This document shows positions 8,075-17,497 of a DNA stretch of 64,000 nucleotides, piece after piece (position 1 is the stretch's first letter; the number at the start of each line of letters is the position of its first letter). The position numbers and the translations under genes are program-made. The notes under the pieces are model-generated. The model ran no database searches and was not told where the DNA came from. It saw only the letters and a list, made by a program, of their open reading frames with translations. The stretch is from Staphylococcus pettenkoferi (GTDB lineage Bacteria; Bacillota; Bacilli; Staphylococcales; Staphylococcaceae), in NCBI RefSeq assembly GCF_026659735.1, contig NZ_JANSKK010000001.1:124001-188000 (forward strand), read 5' to 3'.

Positions 8075-9031
8075 GTGAAACGCTCAGATTACTATGGACA
8101 GAAAAAATCAGGTGGACCCGGTAAAGTATTACTTTGGATTGTAGGGATTATCGTACTCGCACTGGTGCTCTTCGCTTTGTATATCGGATACAAAGTCTTT
8201 GCGGTTGGAGGATCAATTCACGATCCTTTGAATCGTGATAAATCGTCACTACGAAGTGATAAAGTTGATCTAGGGAAAGGCGATCCTTTTACCATTGCGC
8301 TCTTTGGCGTAGATTCAGATGCGAAACGTTCAGCTAATGGTGGCGGTCAACGTACCGATACGATTATGGTACTTTCAATCAATCCTGAGAAGAAGACGAC
8401 TGAAATATTGAGTATCCCGCGTGATACGAAAGCTGAGATTGTGGGCAAGGATTCCACTGAGAAGATTAACCATGCGTATGCATACGGCGGCCCAGATATG
8501 GCAGTGAAATCTTTAGAAAAATTATTGAACGTCCCGATTGATCACTATGCAACGATTGATATGGATGGTATGAAAGATATGATTGATACAGTAGGCGGCA
8601 TCGATGTCGTAAGTAACGCGACATTCTCTTATGATGGTCAGTCATTTACGAAAGGTGAAAAGACGCATCTTGATGGTAAGCAAGCGATGGCATTTATTCG
8701 CAGTCGTAAAGAACAGGGTGCAGGTGGAGACTTTGGTCGACAAGAACGTCAACAACTTGTCATTCAAGGTTTAGCAAATAAGTTATCTAGCGTGCGTTCA
8801 CTCACTCATTTCAATTCATTGATGAATCATGCGAAAGAGAATGTGAAGACAGACTTATCTTTAGGCGACTTAAACAAAGTGCGTAGCCATTATAAAGATG
8901 CGAATGAAACTGTGCACCGTCATCAACTCGAAGGTTCTGGTGGTATCGAAGATGATGGCTTGTACTACTTCCACCCAAGTGACAGTTCACTGCAAGAGAA
9001 TTCTCAAGCAATTACTTCTAATTTAAATTAG
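8075..9031 (+). CDS. LytR-CpsA-Psr (LCP) family wall glycopolymer ligase
   Basis: LCP enzymes transfer wall teichoic acid or capsule from its lipid carrier to peptidoglycan at the outer membrane face. This 318-residue protein has a short basic N-terminus, one membrane anchor (about residues 17-40) and an extracellular LCP domain. Conserved pieces include FGVDSD, GGQRTDTIMVLSI, ILSIPRDT, INHAYAYGG, DTVGGIDVV and the arginine-rich RSRKEQGAGGDFGRQERQQ. It starts at GTG 8075, with GGAAGTGATG upstream. Position beside fdhA matches the S. aureus LcpC gene, but sequence alone does not separate the paralogues. An intrinsic terminator follows directly. Confidence 0.92.
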   Translation: MKRSDYYGQKKSGGPGKVLLWIVGIIVLALVLFALYIGYKVFAVGGSIHDPLNRDKSSLRSDKVDLGKGDPFTIALFGVDSDAKRSANGGGQRTDTIMVLSINPEKKTTEILSIPRDTKAEIVGKDSTEKINHAYAYGGPDMAVKSLEKLLNVPIDHYATIDMDGMKDMIDTVGGIDVVSNATFSYDGQSFTKGEKTHLDGKQAMAFIRSRKEQGAGGDFGRQERQQLVIQGLANKLSSVRSLTHFNSLMNHAKENVKTDLSLGDLNKVRSHYKDANETVHRHQLEGSGGIEDDGLYYFHPSDSSLQENSQAITSNLN

Positions 9032-9043
9032 TTTCATACGATG

Positions 9044-9077
9044 ACCATCTCTCTCATTACGAGGGAGGTGGTTTTTT
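9044..9077 (+). terminator. Terminator of the LCP gene
   Basis: Hairpin ACCATCTCTCTC/GAGGGAGGTGGT (with G-U pairs) around ATTAC, ending in six T. Confidence 0.88.
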
Positions 9078-9234
9078 GCTTTGAGAAGAGTTGCTAGATG
9101 GTGGTACATTCACTTCTTCTTTTAGGAAGAAAAGTTCTACAACGTATGTATTATTAAGATTTTATAAGATAGCGAAGTCCAAGAAATATAGCTTTTTTAA
9201 CCTGATTAAAGAAGCTCGCTGGCCCTTTGTATTT

Positions 9235-9253
9235 GATAATGATAATCATTTAT
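9235..9253. promoter_or_regulatory. Fur box upstream of fdhA
   Basis: GATAATGATAATCATTTAT matches the 19-bp Fur consensus GATAATGATAATCATTATC at the first 16 positions. It lies about 200 bases before fdhA and 200 bases after the LCP gene, with no convincing reading frame between. What it controls is open: a long fdhA leader, or a small RNA. Confidence 0.75.
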
Positions 9254-9333
9254 GTCGCGCAAGATATAGCCAAGTTTGCTTAATTAAAATTTATTAATAA
9301 AACCGTGTGTAAACACTTAACATTTTACATATA

Positions 9334-9352
9334 TGAGTATAGAATATACTCA
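9334..9352. promoter_or_regulatory. Perfect 8-bp palindrome in the fdhA leader
   Basis: TGAGTATA-GAA-TATACTCA is a perfect dyad about 100 bases before the fdhA start. It has no T-run immediately after, so it looks more like an operator or leader hairpin than a terminator. I do not recognise the protein that would bind it. Confidence 0.5.
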
Positions 9353-9453
9353 AGGCATTCTGTTTTTAGACATGTGTGGGCATTGTTAAAAAGAGAATCG
9401 ACAACGCTTAGCAGATATAACACGGGCATTAATATATATTAGGGGTGAATTGC

Positions 9454-12408
9454 ATGCAAGAGCATTTGATTGTCACGCTAGATGGCAAAGATTATCTTGT
9501 TGAACCTGGAACAAACTTATTAGAATTCATCAAATCGCAGAACACATTTGTGCCTTCGATTTGTTATAACGAATCATTGGGACCAATCCAAACGTGTGAT
9601 ACATGTACAGTTGAAATTGACGGAGAAATTCAACGTGCGTGTAGCACTATCGTGGATCGTCCGATGGTAGTTAATACTCAGAACGATCGCGTACAAACGA
9701 GTCAGAAAGAAGCACTCGATCGCATTTTAGAAAAACACCAATTATATTGTACAGTATGTGACTATAATAACGGCGACTGTGAAATACATAATACGATGGA
9801 CCAATGGGGTCTTGAACATCAAACATACGAGTACAAAGAGAAACCATATGAGAAAGATTATGGCCCATTCTACCGTTATGATCCTAACCAATGTATCCTA
9901 TGTGGACGTTGTGTAGAGGTGTGTCAAGACGTTCAAGTTAATGAAACGTTAACGATTGACTGGGAAAGACAACAACCACGTGTAATTTGGGACAATGACG
10001 TGTCTATCAATGACTCTTCTTGTGTAGGTTGTGGTCAATGTGCGACAGTTTGTCCATGTAACGCGATGATGGAAGTGAACATGGAAGGTAACGCAGGTTA
10101 CATGACTGATTTAGAACCAGGCTCATTAGCAGCGATGATTGATTTAACTAAAAAGGCAGAACCAGGCTATGGTCCATTATTCGCAGTTTCAGACTCAGAA
10201 GCGGCGATGCGTGAAGAACGTATCAAGAAGACGAAGACAGTATGTACATACTGTGGTGTAGGTTGCTCATTTGATGTATGGACGAAAGGTCGCGAAGTGC
10301 TTAAAGTTCAACCACAGCACGAATCTCCTGCGAACCAAATTTCATCTTGTGTTAAAGGTAAATTCGGTTGGGATTACACAGATTCTGAAGATCGCTTAAC
10401 GAAACCACTTGTACGTAAAGGTGACGAATTTGTTGAAGTTGAGTGGGACGAAGCACTTAAAGTAATCAGTGACAACTTCACTAAGATTAAAAATGAAAAA
10501 GGCGCAAGTCATTTATCATTCATTTCTTCTTCAAAAGCAACGAATGAAGAGTCTTATTTAATGCAGAAATTAGCGCGCCAAGTGGTAGGTACGAACAACG
10601 TCGACAACTGTTCTCGTTACTGCCAAGCACCTGCGACGAAAGGGCTCTTCCGTACTGTAGGTCACGGTGGGGACTCTGGTTCAATCTCAGACTTAGCACG
10701 TGCAAGCATGGTTGTACTTATCGGTACAAATACTGCCGAAGCACACCCAGTTATCGCTTCTAAGATCAAACGTGGTCAGAAGTTATTTAACAACACGTTA
10801 AACGTCTTTGATATCCGTGAACATGAAATGGCGCAACGTGCAGATAACTTCTATCAACCGAAACCAGGTACTGATCTTGTGTGGTTATCTGCAGTAACGA
10901 AATATATCATCGATCAAGATAAACATGATAAAGCGTTTATCGATGAATGGGTAGACGACTTCGATGAGTACTACAAATCACTCGAAGACTTCACTATGGA
11001 ATTTGCGGAAGAAACAACAGGTATTCCTAAAGAAGACTTGATTGACTTTGCAGAACAAGTGATTGCAGCTGAATCTGTTTCTATCTGTTGGGCAATGGGT
11101 GTTACACAACAAGACATCGGTAGTGATACATCTACTGCAATTTCAAACTTACTCTTAACTACAGGTAACTACCGTCGTCCAGGTACAGGTGCATACCCAT
11201 TACGTGGTCACAACAACGTTCAAGGTTGTAGTGATATGGGTAGTATGCCTGACCAATTCCCTGGTTATCAGAAAGTGGACGATGACGTGGTTCGTGCGAA
11301 ATTCGAACGTGAATATGGCGTAGAAATTCCTGCAGAACCAGGTCGCGACAATCACCAAATGATGGAAGGTATCCACAACGACGAAATCCATGCCTTATAT
11401 CTATACGGTGAAGATACAGGTATCGTTGACTCTAACATCAACTTTGTTCAAGCTGCTTTAGAAAAAGTAGACTTCTTAGTCGTACAAGATGCTTTCTTCA
11501 CATTTACAGCAACATATGCGGATGTCGTATTACCAGCAAGTCCAGCATTAGAGAAGACAGGTACTTTTACTAATACTGAACGTCGTATCCAACGTATCTA
11601 TCAAGGACTTGAACCTAAAGGCGACTCCCTTCCTGACTGGCAAATCATCCAAGCGATTGCGAAAGAAATGGGTTACGATTGGGGTTACACTCACCCATCT
11701 CAAATCATGGATGAAATTGCACGTTTAACACCACTTTACTCTGGCGTGAACTACGAACGCCTTGAAGGTTACAACAGTTTACAATGGCCAGTAGCGGAAG
11801 ATGGTACAGACGAGCCAACGCTTTACATGAATGGATTCAACTTCGAGAACAAGAAAGCGAAGTTCTTCCCATTAACATTCGACAACTTCTATAAAGAAAG
11901 TGAAGAATACGACTTACACGTTAACAACGGTCGCCTTCTCGAACACTTCCACGAAGGTAACATGACTTACCGCGTGAAAGGTTTAGAATACAAGATGCCA
12001 AACGCATTCGTCGAAGTATCTCCTGAACTCGCTGAAGACCGTGGCTTACACGAAGGTGCAGAGGTCAAATTGATTTCTGATGCAGGTGAAGCTGAACTCG
12101 TCGTGCATATTACGGATCGTGTAAAAGGTAAGCAAATTTACATTCCATTGAACAACAATGCGATGTTAAACGGTGATATCAATGCGATTAACGCATTGAC
12201 AAACAGTGATGTTGATAAAGATACAGATACACCATCTTACAAACGTACAAGCTGTCGTATGGAAATTAAGACACGTAAAGGTAAGTCACCATTGAACCCA
12301 ACCAACTTCCGTGTCAATAAACAACGCAAGCCACAATACAGTGTTCAAGTACAAAATAAATGGAATCGTGAAGATTACGTATTCCCAGGAAGTCAGGTGG
12401 ATCAATAA
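9454..12408 (+). CDS. fdhA: Molybdenum-dependent formate dehydrogenase, catalytic subunit FdhA
   Basis: This 984-residue cytoplasmic oxidoreductase oxidises formate to CO2. In order: an N-terminal [2Fe-2S] ferredoxin domain (Cys37, Cys48, Cys51, Cys63), a His-Cys [4Fe-4S] segment ([12 protein letters not shown]), an 8-iron ferredoxin domain ([24 protein letters not shown]), another [4Fe-4S] motif (CTYCGVGC) and the bis-MGD domains. The Mo-ligand region reads [12 protein letters not shown], with cysteine where some enzymes have selenocysteine. I chose ATG 9454 with SD AGGGG (9441-9445); a GTG at 9445 overlaps that SD. It overlaps the next gene by one base. Cofactor genes lie 20-35 kb downstream. 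The G-rich SD resembles targets of the iron-responsive RNA IsrR in S. aureus. Confidence 0.96.
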   Translation: MQEHLIVTLDGKDYLVEPGTNLLEFIKSQNTFVPSICYNESLGPIQTCDTCTVEIDGEIQRACSTIVDRPMVVNTQNDRVQTSQKEALDRILEKHQLYCTVCDYNNGDCEIHNTMDQWGLEHQTYEYKEKPYEKDYGPFYRYDPNQCILCGRCVEVCQDVQVNETLTIDWERQQPRVIWDNDVSINDSSCVGCGQCATVCPCNAMMEVNMEGNAGYMTDLEPGSLAAMIDLTKKAEPGYGPLFAVSDSEAAMREERIKKTKTVCTYCGVGCSFDVWTKGREVLKVQPQHESPANQISSCVKGKFGWDYTDSEDRLTKPLVRKGDEFVEVEWDEALKVISDNFTKIKNEKGASHLSFISSSKATNEESYLMQKLARQVVGTNNVDNCSRYCQAPATKGLFRTVGHGGDSGSISDLARASMVVLIGTNTAEAHPVIASKIKRGQKLFNNTLNVFDIREHEMAQRADNFYQPKPGTDLVWLSAVTKYIIDQDKHDKAFIDEWVDDFDEYYKSLEDFTMEFAEETTGIPKEDLIDFAEQVIAAESVSICWAMGVTQQDIGSDTSTAISNLLLTTGNYRRPGTGAYPLRGHNNVQGCSDMGSMPDQFPGYQKVDDDVVRAKFEREYGVEIPAEPGRDNHQMMEGIHNDEIHALYLYGEDTGIVDSNINFVQAALEKVDFLVVQDAFFTFTATYADVVLPASPALEKTGTFTNTERRIQRIYQGLEPKGDSLPDWQIIQAIAKEMGYDWGYTHPSQIMDEIARLTPLYSGVNYERLEGYNSLQWPVAEDGTDEPTLYMNGFNFENKKAKFFPLTFDNFYKESEEYDLHVNNGRLLEHFHEGNMTYRVKGLEYKMPNAFVEVSPELAEDRGLHEGAEVKLISDAGEAELVVHITDRVKGKQIYIPLNNNAMLNGDINAINALTNSDVDKDTDTPSYKRTSCRMEIKTRKGKSPLNPTNFRVNKQRKPQYSVQVQNKWNREDYVFPGSQVDQ

Positions 12409-12878
12409 TGGCAGAACGTATTACTAAGATTAGACGTGTCGAGAAACCGAAAGAACAAGTGAAACAAGAGAACTTAGAAGAAGTGACATCAGCGATTTCC
12501 GAGAATAAAGAAAGCATTCTTAAAGCGATTAATCTCGTGAGTGCGCTCGATGATGCGAAGATCTTAGATGCATTATCTGGCATGGTCAAAGGTCGCGGTG
12601 TCATTGCAAATAAATTTGCGACTGAGTTAAATAAAGAACAATATACAGGTTTAATTTCAAACATGGCATCACTCGTCTTCTTACTTGGTGACTTAGATGT
12701 AAACGATTTGAGTCATGTGCTTAATAAAGTGAACAGAGGGTTACGTGTGGCGAACTCAGCTAACCCTAATCAGAAGACATCGATCACTGGACTTTTCAAG
12801 GTGTTGCGTGATGATGAAATTAACCGTGGTTTAACTTATATGTTGAACTTATTAAAAGGTATGTCACGCGAAGAATAA
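12408..12878 (+). CDS. DUF1641 protein, formate dehydrogenase partner
   Basis: A 156-residue, mostly helical soluble protein whose start codon overlaps the fdhA stop (TAATG), indicating translational coupling. A DUF1641-type glycine-containing region (LSGMVKGRG, about residues 56-64) and a C-terminal helix (GLTYMLNLLKGM) are seen. DUF1641 proteins regularly follow fdhA in Firmicutes and are taken to be small subunits or maturation partners, but the biochemical role is not settled. The usual FdhB/FdhC membrane subunits are not nearby. Confidence 0.85.
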   Translation: MAERITKIRRVEKPKEQVKQENLEEVTSAISENKESILKAINLVSALDDAKILDALSGMVKGRGVIANKFATELNKEQYTGLISNMASLVFLLGDLDVNDLSHVLNKVNRGLRVANSANPNQKTSITGLFKVLRDDEINRGLTYMLNLLKGMSREE

Positions 12879-12954
12879 GTCGTGGACGTGACTGTACTAT
12901 AGGATAAGAAGCGCTTATGTAATGTTGGGTTAACTTAAGTCAATACTATTAAGT

Positions 12955-12995
12955 AGAAAGCTGTCGGCAGGAAGCATCTTGTCGATAGCTTTTCT
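12955..12995 (+). terminator. Terminator of the fdhA operon
   Basis: Stem AGAAAGCTGTCGGCAGG / CTTGTCGATAGCTTTTCT with a six-base loop and T-rich 3' side. Confidence 0.8.
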
Positions 12996-13123
12996 ATATG
13001 TCGACGATGAGCAAGTCTTTTACTACAGTGAGGAATATACGTCGTCGAGAGGTTAGGAGATATGGTACAATTTGAGTAATATAATCAATGTAGAAATGGG
13101 AGGGAAGACCTATCAATCCACAA

Positions 13124-13354
13124 ATGATGAAAGTACTGTCGATTATTTCTAATATCTTTCTCGTCATCGGTATCATCTTACTCGTCATGAAGAATCTCGT
13201 TATGGCCATCACGATGTTCGTCGTCTCATTGGCGATTAGTTTAGTGATGTTTAATGTCTTCTTTAGACATCGTACGGGTATGAAGGTCGTCATCAATATT
13301 TCGTTTGCGATTGTGTTGATTGCGATTATGGTCGCATTCTTCGTACTGAAATAG
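13124..13354 (+). CDS. Small membrane protein
   Basis: 76 residues with two to three hydrophobic segments and a basic FRHRTGMK loop; no known motif. ATG 13124 is the first standard start, but the only strong SD (GGGAGG, 13098-13103) is 20 bases away. An in-frame ATC at 13112 would give ideal spacing and the start NPQMM. It precedes the SagA-like gene by 27 bases, so the two are probably cotranscribed. Function unknown. Confidence 0.7.
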   Translation: MMKVLSIISNIFLVIGIILLVMKNLVMAITMFVVSLAISLVMFNVFFRHRTGMKVVINISFAIVLIAIMVAFFVLK

Positions 13355-13381
13355 AGTAAGGGAAGAGGAGCGCGAGTTAAG

Positions 13382-14158
13382 ATGGAATGGATGAAGAAAC
13401 GAGCTACACTTCTCGTTGCCGCAGGGTTACTCGTCATCTTTGCGATACTGTTCGTAATCTATGATACATCATTGTTTGAGCACCGTAAGACGCATACCTT
13501 TGACGAAGCGGTAGAGAAGCAGACAAGTGACGGTGTGATTAATACGAAAGAGAAAGAAGGTCGCTTCGTGAATGCATCGAAGAAAGATGTTGAAGAAGCG
13601 ATGGCCGTAGATAGTCAGCATCATAATTTAAAGCACATGGATATCTCTGAGAAAGTGCCTTTGAGTAAAAGTGAAGTCAATCGTCTACTGAAAGGTAAAG
13701 GTGTTCTAGAAGGACAAGGTCAAGCATTCTTAGATGCGCAAGATAAATATGAAGTCAACGCACTATATTTAGTGAGTCACGCGTTGGTGGAAACAGGTAA
13801 CGGGCAATCGGAACTTGCACATGGACTTAAGTCAGGACACGCGCGTTACTATAATTTCTTCGGTATCGGTGCTTTCGATGCAAATGCATTAAAGCATGGT
13901 AATAGTTATGCGAAGAAAGAGAAGTGGACTTCCCCACGTAAAGCGATTATTGGTGGCGCACGTTTCGTTCGCTACAATTACTTTAAACATCATCAACTGT
14001 CTCTCTATCAGATGCGTTGGAACCCTCAGAATCCTGGTACAAATCAGTATGCCAGTGATATTGATTGGGATGATAACATTGAGCAGTTGATGGCGAGATA
14101 TTATGATAAATATGGGATAAAGAAAGATCATATTCATAAAGATTACTATAAAAAGTAA
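13382..14158 (+). CDS. sagA: Membrane-anchored N-acetylglucosaminidase (SagA-like)
   Basis: A 258-residue protein with an N-terminal membrane anchor (about residues 8-27) and an extracellular glucosaminidase domain (about residues 105-250). It cleaves GlcNAc-MurNAc bonds in peptidoglycan. The probable catalytic glutamate is in SHALVETGNGQSELAHG; YYNFFGIGAFD and the WDDNIEQLMARYY segment are typical of the family. GAGGAG lies 11 bases before ATG 13382. Location after fdhA corresponds to S. aureus SagA; the paralogue name rests partly on that order. Confidence 0.85.
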   Translation: MEWMKKRATLLVAAGLLVIFAILFVIYDTSLFEHRKTHTFDEAVEKQTSDGVINTKEKEGRFVNASKKDVEEAMAVDSQHHNLKHMDISEKVPLSKSEVNRLLKGKGVLEGQGQAFLDAQDKYEVNALYLVSHALVETGNGQSELAHGLKSGHARYYNFFGIGAFDANALKHGNSYAKKEKWTSPRKAIIGGARFVRYNYFKHHQLSLYQMRWNPQNPGTNQYASDIDWDDNIEQLMARYYDKYGIKKDHIHKDYYKK

Positions 14159-14282
14159 TGAGTGATATAGCAGAGAGGGCGTTGCTACAGCGGATAGTGA
14201 ATCGAAATAGCTTTGCCCTCTCTAATTGTGCGAGCGATTGTGATAGAATGTGAGTGAACATATTAATTGAGGTGTTTGGAAT

Positions 14283-15407
14283 ATGAAAATTGGTATTGTT
14301 GGCGCCGGTATCGGTGGCCTCACTGCAGCAGCACTGTTTCATGAACAAGGACATGAGGTTAAAGTATTTGAGAAAGAGCCTGAAATCAAAGAGCTAGGTG
14401 CCGGTATCGGTATAGGTGACAATGTCTTAGATAAATTAGGCAATCATGATTTAGCTAAAGGGATTAAAAATGCGGGACAAATCATTAAACAAATGGCGAT
14501 TTACGATGAAGCACAACATCCACTTTCAACAGTAGAGTTGAAAAAGAATAGCGTCAATCTCACGTTAAAACGACAAACACTTATTGATGTGATTGCTTCA
14601 TACGTACCCGATCACGCTATATATACAAATCACCGTGTTACTAAAATGGAGAATAGCGACATGAAAGTGACGCTTCATTTTGCGAATCAAGAACCAGAGA
14701 CGTTCGATTTATGCATTGGTGCAGATGGAATTCACTCCATCATTCGTGAAACTGTTGCACCGAAAGCGAAATTGAATTACCAAGGCTATACAGTCTTCAG
14801 AGGTATGGTTGAAGATGTGCAACTTGAGGACACCGATATGGCACGTGAATATTGGGGTACGAAAGGGCGCGTCGGTATCGTTCCTCTCCTTAATAATCAA
14901 GCATATTGGTTCATTTCGATCAATGCGAAAGAGCGCGACGTAGCGTTGAGCGCTTACGGTAAGCCACATTTACAAGCGCGTTTTAACCATTATCCAGATG
15001 AAGTACGCCAAGTGTTAGACAAACAAAGTGAAACTGGCATCTTACAACACGATATGTACGATTTGAAACCGTTGAACGATTTCGTCTATCAACGTACGAT
15101 CTTGCTCGGTGACGCAGCACACGCGACGACACCTAATATGGGACAGGGTGCAGGTCAAGCGATGGAAGATGCAATCGTGTTAACCAACTGCTTTAAACAC
15201 TATGACTTTAATGAGAGCTTGAAGCGGTATAACAAGTTACGCGTAGGTCATACTGCGAAAGTAATTAAGCGTTCTAGAAAGATTGGTAAACTCGCGCAGC
15301 ATACCAATCCGTTCGTGGTAGCCGTGCGTAACTTTATCGCGAAGTTGTTACCGAATTCCTACGGTGCACGTCAAACGAAGTTCTTGTATAAAAGTAAAGC
15401 GAAATAA
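14283..15407 (+). CDS. FAD-dependent monooxygenase
   Basis: A 374-residue class A flavoprotein monooxygenase. The FAD-binding Rossmann motif GAGIGGLTAAALFHEQGHEV is at the N-terminus, followed by the DG motif (CIGADGIHSIIRE, about residue 145) and the GD motif (LLGDAAHATTPNMGQGAGQA, about residue 275). Such enzymes hydroxylate aromatic or related substrates with NAD(P)H and O2; the substrate is not evident. ATG 14283 has TGAGGTG upstream. Transcribed alone, with a bidirectional terminator directly after it. Confidence 0.9.
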   Translation: MKIGIVGAGIGGLTAAALFHEQGHEVKVFEKEPEIKELGAGIGIGDNVLDKLGNHDLAKGIKNAGQIIKQMAIYDEAQHPLSTVELKKNSVNLTLKRQTLIDVIASYVPDHAIYTNHRVTKMENSDMKVTLHFANQEPETFDLCIGADGIHSIIRETVAPKAKLNYQGYTVFRGMVEDVQLEDTDMAREYWGTKGRVGIVPLLNNQAYWFISINAKERDVALSAYGKPHLQARFNHYPDEVRQVLDKQSETGILQHDMYDLKPLNDFVYQRTILLGDAAHATTPNMGQGAGQAMEDAIVLTNCFKHYDFNESLKRYNKLRVGHTAKVIKRSRKIGKLAQHTNPFVVAVRNFIAKLLPNSYGARQTKFLYKSKAK

Positions 15408-15414
15408 AGATGCA

Positions 15415-15452
15415 AAAAGACAGGTAAGGAATTTGCGCCTTACCTGTCTTTT
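15415..15452. terminator. Bidirectional terminator between monooxygenase and hydroxyacid dehydrogenase
   Basis: Perfect stem AAAAGACAGGTAAGG/CCTTACCTGTCTTTT with an eight-base loop; A-run and T-run flank it on both strands of a convergent gene pair. Confidence 0.93.
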
Positions 15453-15478
15453 AAAATTTCACTCACGTTTGTAAATAA

Positions 15479-16438
15479 TTATTTATTTACTACGTATTTC
15501 GGTTCTTCACCATTCATCTTACTAATCGCATCGTTAGCAACAATACGTGCCATCATATCACGTGCTTCGAATGTCGCGTTACCGATGTGTGGCGTAATGA
15601 CCACGTTATCAAGTGATTTAAGCTCGTCATTGATTTCTGGTTCGAATTCGAACACGTCTAGTGCAGCACCTTCGATTTCTTTCGCTTTCAATGCATCTAC
15701 TAATGCTTGTTCGTTCACGATAGGACCACGTGCTGCGTTAATGAGGTAACTTGTAGATTTCATTTTCTTAAATTGTTCTGTATCGAAACTATGGTGTAAT
15801 TCTGGTTTGTAAGCTGTATTGATTGTCACAAAGTCAGATTTTTCGATGAGCGTATCGAAGTCTACATATTTCGCGCCAATTTCACGTTCTTTTTCAGGTT
15901 TTTGATGTGGACCTGTGTAAAGAATATTCATATCGAATGCTTTCGCGCGCTTAGCAACAGCACCACCGATTTCACCTAAACCTACAATACCGATCGTCTT
16001 ACCTGAAACTTCACGTCCACGGAAGAATAGGGGTGCCCAACCGTCGAAACCTTTCGTACGGCATAATTGGTCACCTTCAACGATACGACGTGCTGAAGCT
16101 AGAACAAGTGCGAATGTTAATTCAGCTGTCGCAGCTGTAGATGCTTTCGGTGTATTTGTAACATCGATATCTTTTTCACGTGCATAATCTACATCCACGT
16201 TATTAAATCCTGCACCATAGTTAGTGATGATCTTCAAGTTACTGCCAGCGTCAATCACTTCTTTATCTACATTTGTAGATAATAAACTAATTAAGACATC
16301 AGCGTCTTTTACGCCTTCTTTCAATGTCTCTTGATCAATGATACCTTCTCCATCGTAAACATCGACCTCATAGCCTTGGTCTTGGAGAAGATCTAAGCCT
16401 TCTTGAGGAATGGCTCCTGCAATATATACTTTTACCAT
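15479..16438 (-). CDS. D-isomer-specific 2-hydroxyacid dehydrogenase
   Basis: A 319-residue NAD(P)-dependent dehydrogenase that interconverts 2-keto acids and D-2-hydroxy acids; glyoxylate, hydroxypyruvate or similar acids are possible substrates. The nucleotide-binding motif GIVGLGEIGGAVAKR lies near residue 150. The catalytic Arg is in NAARGPIVNE, the Glu in DVFEFEPE and the His in TPHIGNAT. ATG 16438 is chosen because AAAGGAAGTGA precedes it and the Rossmann-like domain begins directly (MVKVYIAG). Monocistronic and convergent with the monooxygenase. Confidence 0.92.
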   Translation of the reverse strand: MVKVYIAGAIPQEGLDLLQDQGYEVDVYDGEGIIDQETLKEGVKDADVLISLLSTNVDKEVIDAGSNLKIITNYGAGFNNVDVDYAREKDIDVTNTPKASTAATAELTFALVLASARRIVEGDQLCRTKGFDGWAPLFFRGREVSGKTIGIVGLGEIGGAVAKRAKAFDMNILYTGPHQKPEKEREIGAKYVDFDTLIEKSDFVTINTAYKPELHHSFDTEQFKKMKSTSYLINAARGPIVNEQALVDALKAKEIEGAALDVFEFEPEINDELKSLDNVVITPHIGNATFEARDMMARIVANDAISKMNGEEPKYVVNK

Positions 16439-16717
16439 TATAATCACTTCCTTTATCGTTAAGTATACCGAAACGCTGTTCAATAAACAAATAAATCTAT
16501 ATTGTTTCACAGCGTTTTTGGTTTAGAAATATATTTTGTAGCGTAATTATAGTAATACATTTAGTTGGTGATGATAGCTCGACGTGTGTGATGCACAGTT
16601 TTTTGCATTTTTACTTTCGCTATTTTTAAAATGACTCTAGCGGATGGTTGCACTACTGACTTTTATCATGAGTAGTTGAAAAGTCTAAAAAATAAGCCTT
16701 CTACTATATATTTATCA

Positions 16718-17032
16718 TTAATTAATGAGCTTTAAACCTATAACCGCTACAATGATTAAAGCAATAAAGGAAATGCGTTTCGCGCTGGTTGATTCGTTAT
16801 AGAAGAGCATACCGATAATCGCGCCACCACATGTGCCAATACCGGTCCAAATGGCATAAGCTGTGCCCATTGGGATATCAGACATTGCTAATTTGAGTAT
16901 GAGAAAGCTACAGATAAAGGCTAGGCCAAGTAAGATGATTAAGGATTGTTTCTTAGTGCGGTTAATTTCGTTAAGTATGATTACACCGATAATTTCAAAC
17001 ACACCGGCGATCATTAAATAAACCCAAGCCAT
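16718..17032 (-). CDS. SMR-family small multidrug/guanidinium exporter, YkkD-like subunit
   Basis: 104 residues with four transmembrane helices; the functional Glu of the SMR family is in helix 1 (AGVFEIIGV, Glu13) and the signature GTAYAIWTGIG is in helix 3. It resembles B. subtilis YkkD and overlaps its partner by one base (TAATG), so the two should form a heteromeric pump. Members export guanidinium or quaternary ammonium compounds; which one applies cannot be read from sequence. No guanidine-I riboswitch was recognised upstream of the pair. Confidence 0.9.
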   Translation of the reverse strand: MAWVYLMIAGVFEIIGVIILNEINRTKKQSLIILLGLAFICSFLILKLAMSDIPMGTAYAIWTGIGTCGGAIIGMLFYNESTSAKRISFIALIIVAVIGLKLIN

Positions 17033-17352
17033 TATGATTCCTCCTGTTCTGTCGTCATTTGTAGACCGAGTATACCGACGATAAGTAAGATGAGAAGGAT
17101 GACTTTGCTTAAACTTAAGCTATCACCGTGTATAAAGATGTCAACCAGTACTGTGCCAATCGCGCCCATGCCGACAAAGACCGTATAAGCGGTTCCGACT
17201 GGTAAATGTTTACTTGCGGAAAGTATGAGATAGAAACTTAACGCAATCAAGATAAGCGTTACGATCCAAGTTGGTATATTATGTGCATGATTCATGCTAG
17301 TGACCCACATAATTTCGATGAGGCCAGCTAGAAAGACTTTTAACCATTGCAT
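17032..17352 (-). CDS. SMR-family small multidrug/guanidinium exporter, YkkC-like subunit
   Basis: 106 residues, four transmembrane helices, with the membrane glutamate in AGLIEIMWV (Glu13) and the SMR signature PVGTAYTVFVGMGAIGTV. It resembles YkkC and is the upstream half of the two-gene unit. GAAGGAGGTAA precedes ATG 17352. Opposite membrane topologies of the two subunits are usual for such pairs. Confidence 0.9.
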   Translation of the reverse strand: MQWLKVFLAGLIEIMWVTSMNHAHNIPTWIVTLILIALSFYLILSASKHLPVGTAYTVFVGMGAIGTVLVDIFIHGDSLSLSKVILLILLIVGILGLQMTTEQEES

Positions 17353-17497
17353 CTGATTTACCTCCTTCTTCCAACCTTGCTATTTTCTCAAATTCCTCTG
17401 TAAACTGCAATTTAACCCCTTTGGATAAAATGAAAAACTCAATCTTTAGCGTTCAAATTAGCTGAAGCGCGTGAAAGATTGAGTTGAATTAAGAAGT

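Noticed and set aside
9091-9297. 68-codon plus-strand frame after the LCP gene
   Set aside because: It spans the Fur box, lacks an SD and looks like translated noncoding DNA; kept only as intergenic sequence.
14172-14223. AGAGAGGGC/GCCCTCTCT inverted repeat after sagA as a terminator
   Set aside because: The arms pair perfectly, but the loop is over 30 bases and no T-run follows; evidence is too weak to annotate.
17353-17480. Guanidine-I riboswitch upstream of the YkkCD-like pair
   Set aside because: The characteristic conserved loops were looked for on the minus strand and not found; only an ordinary SD is visible.
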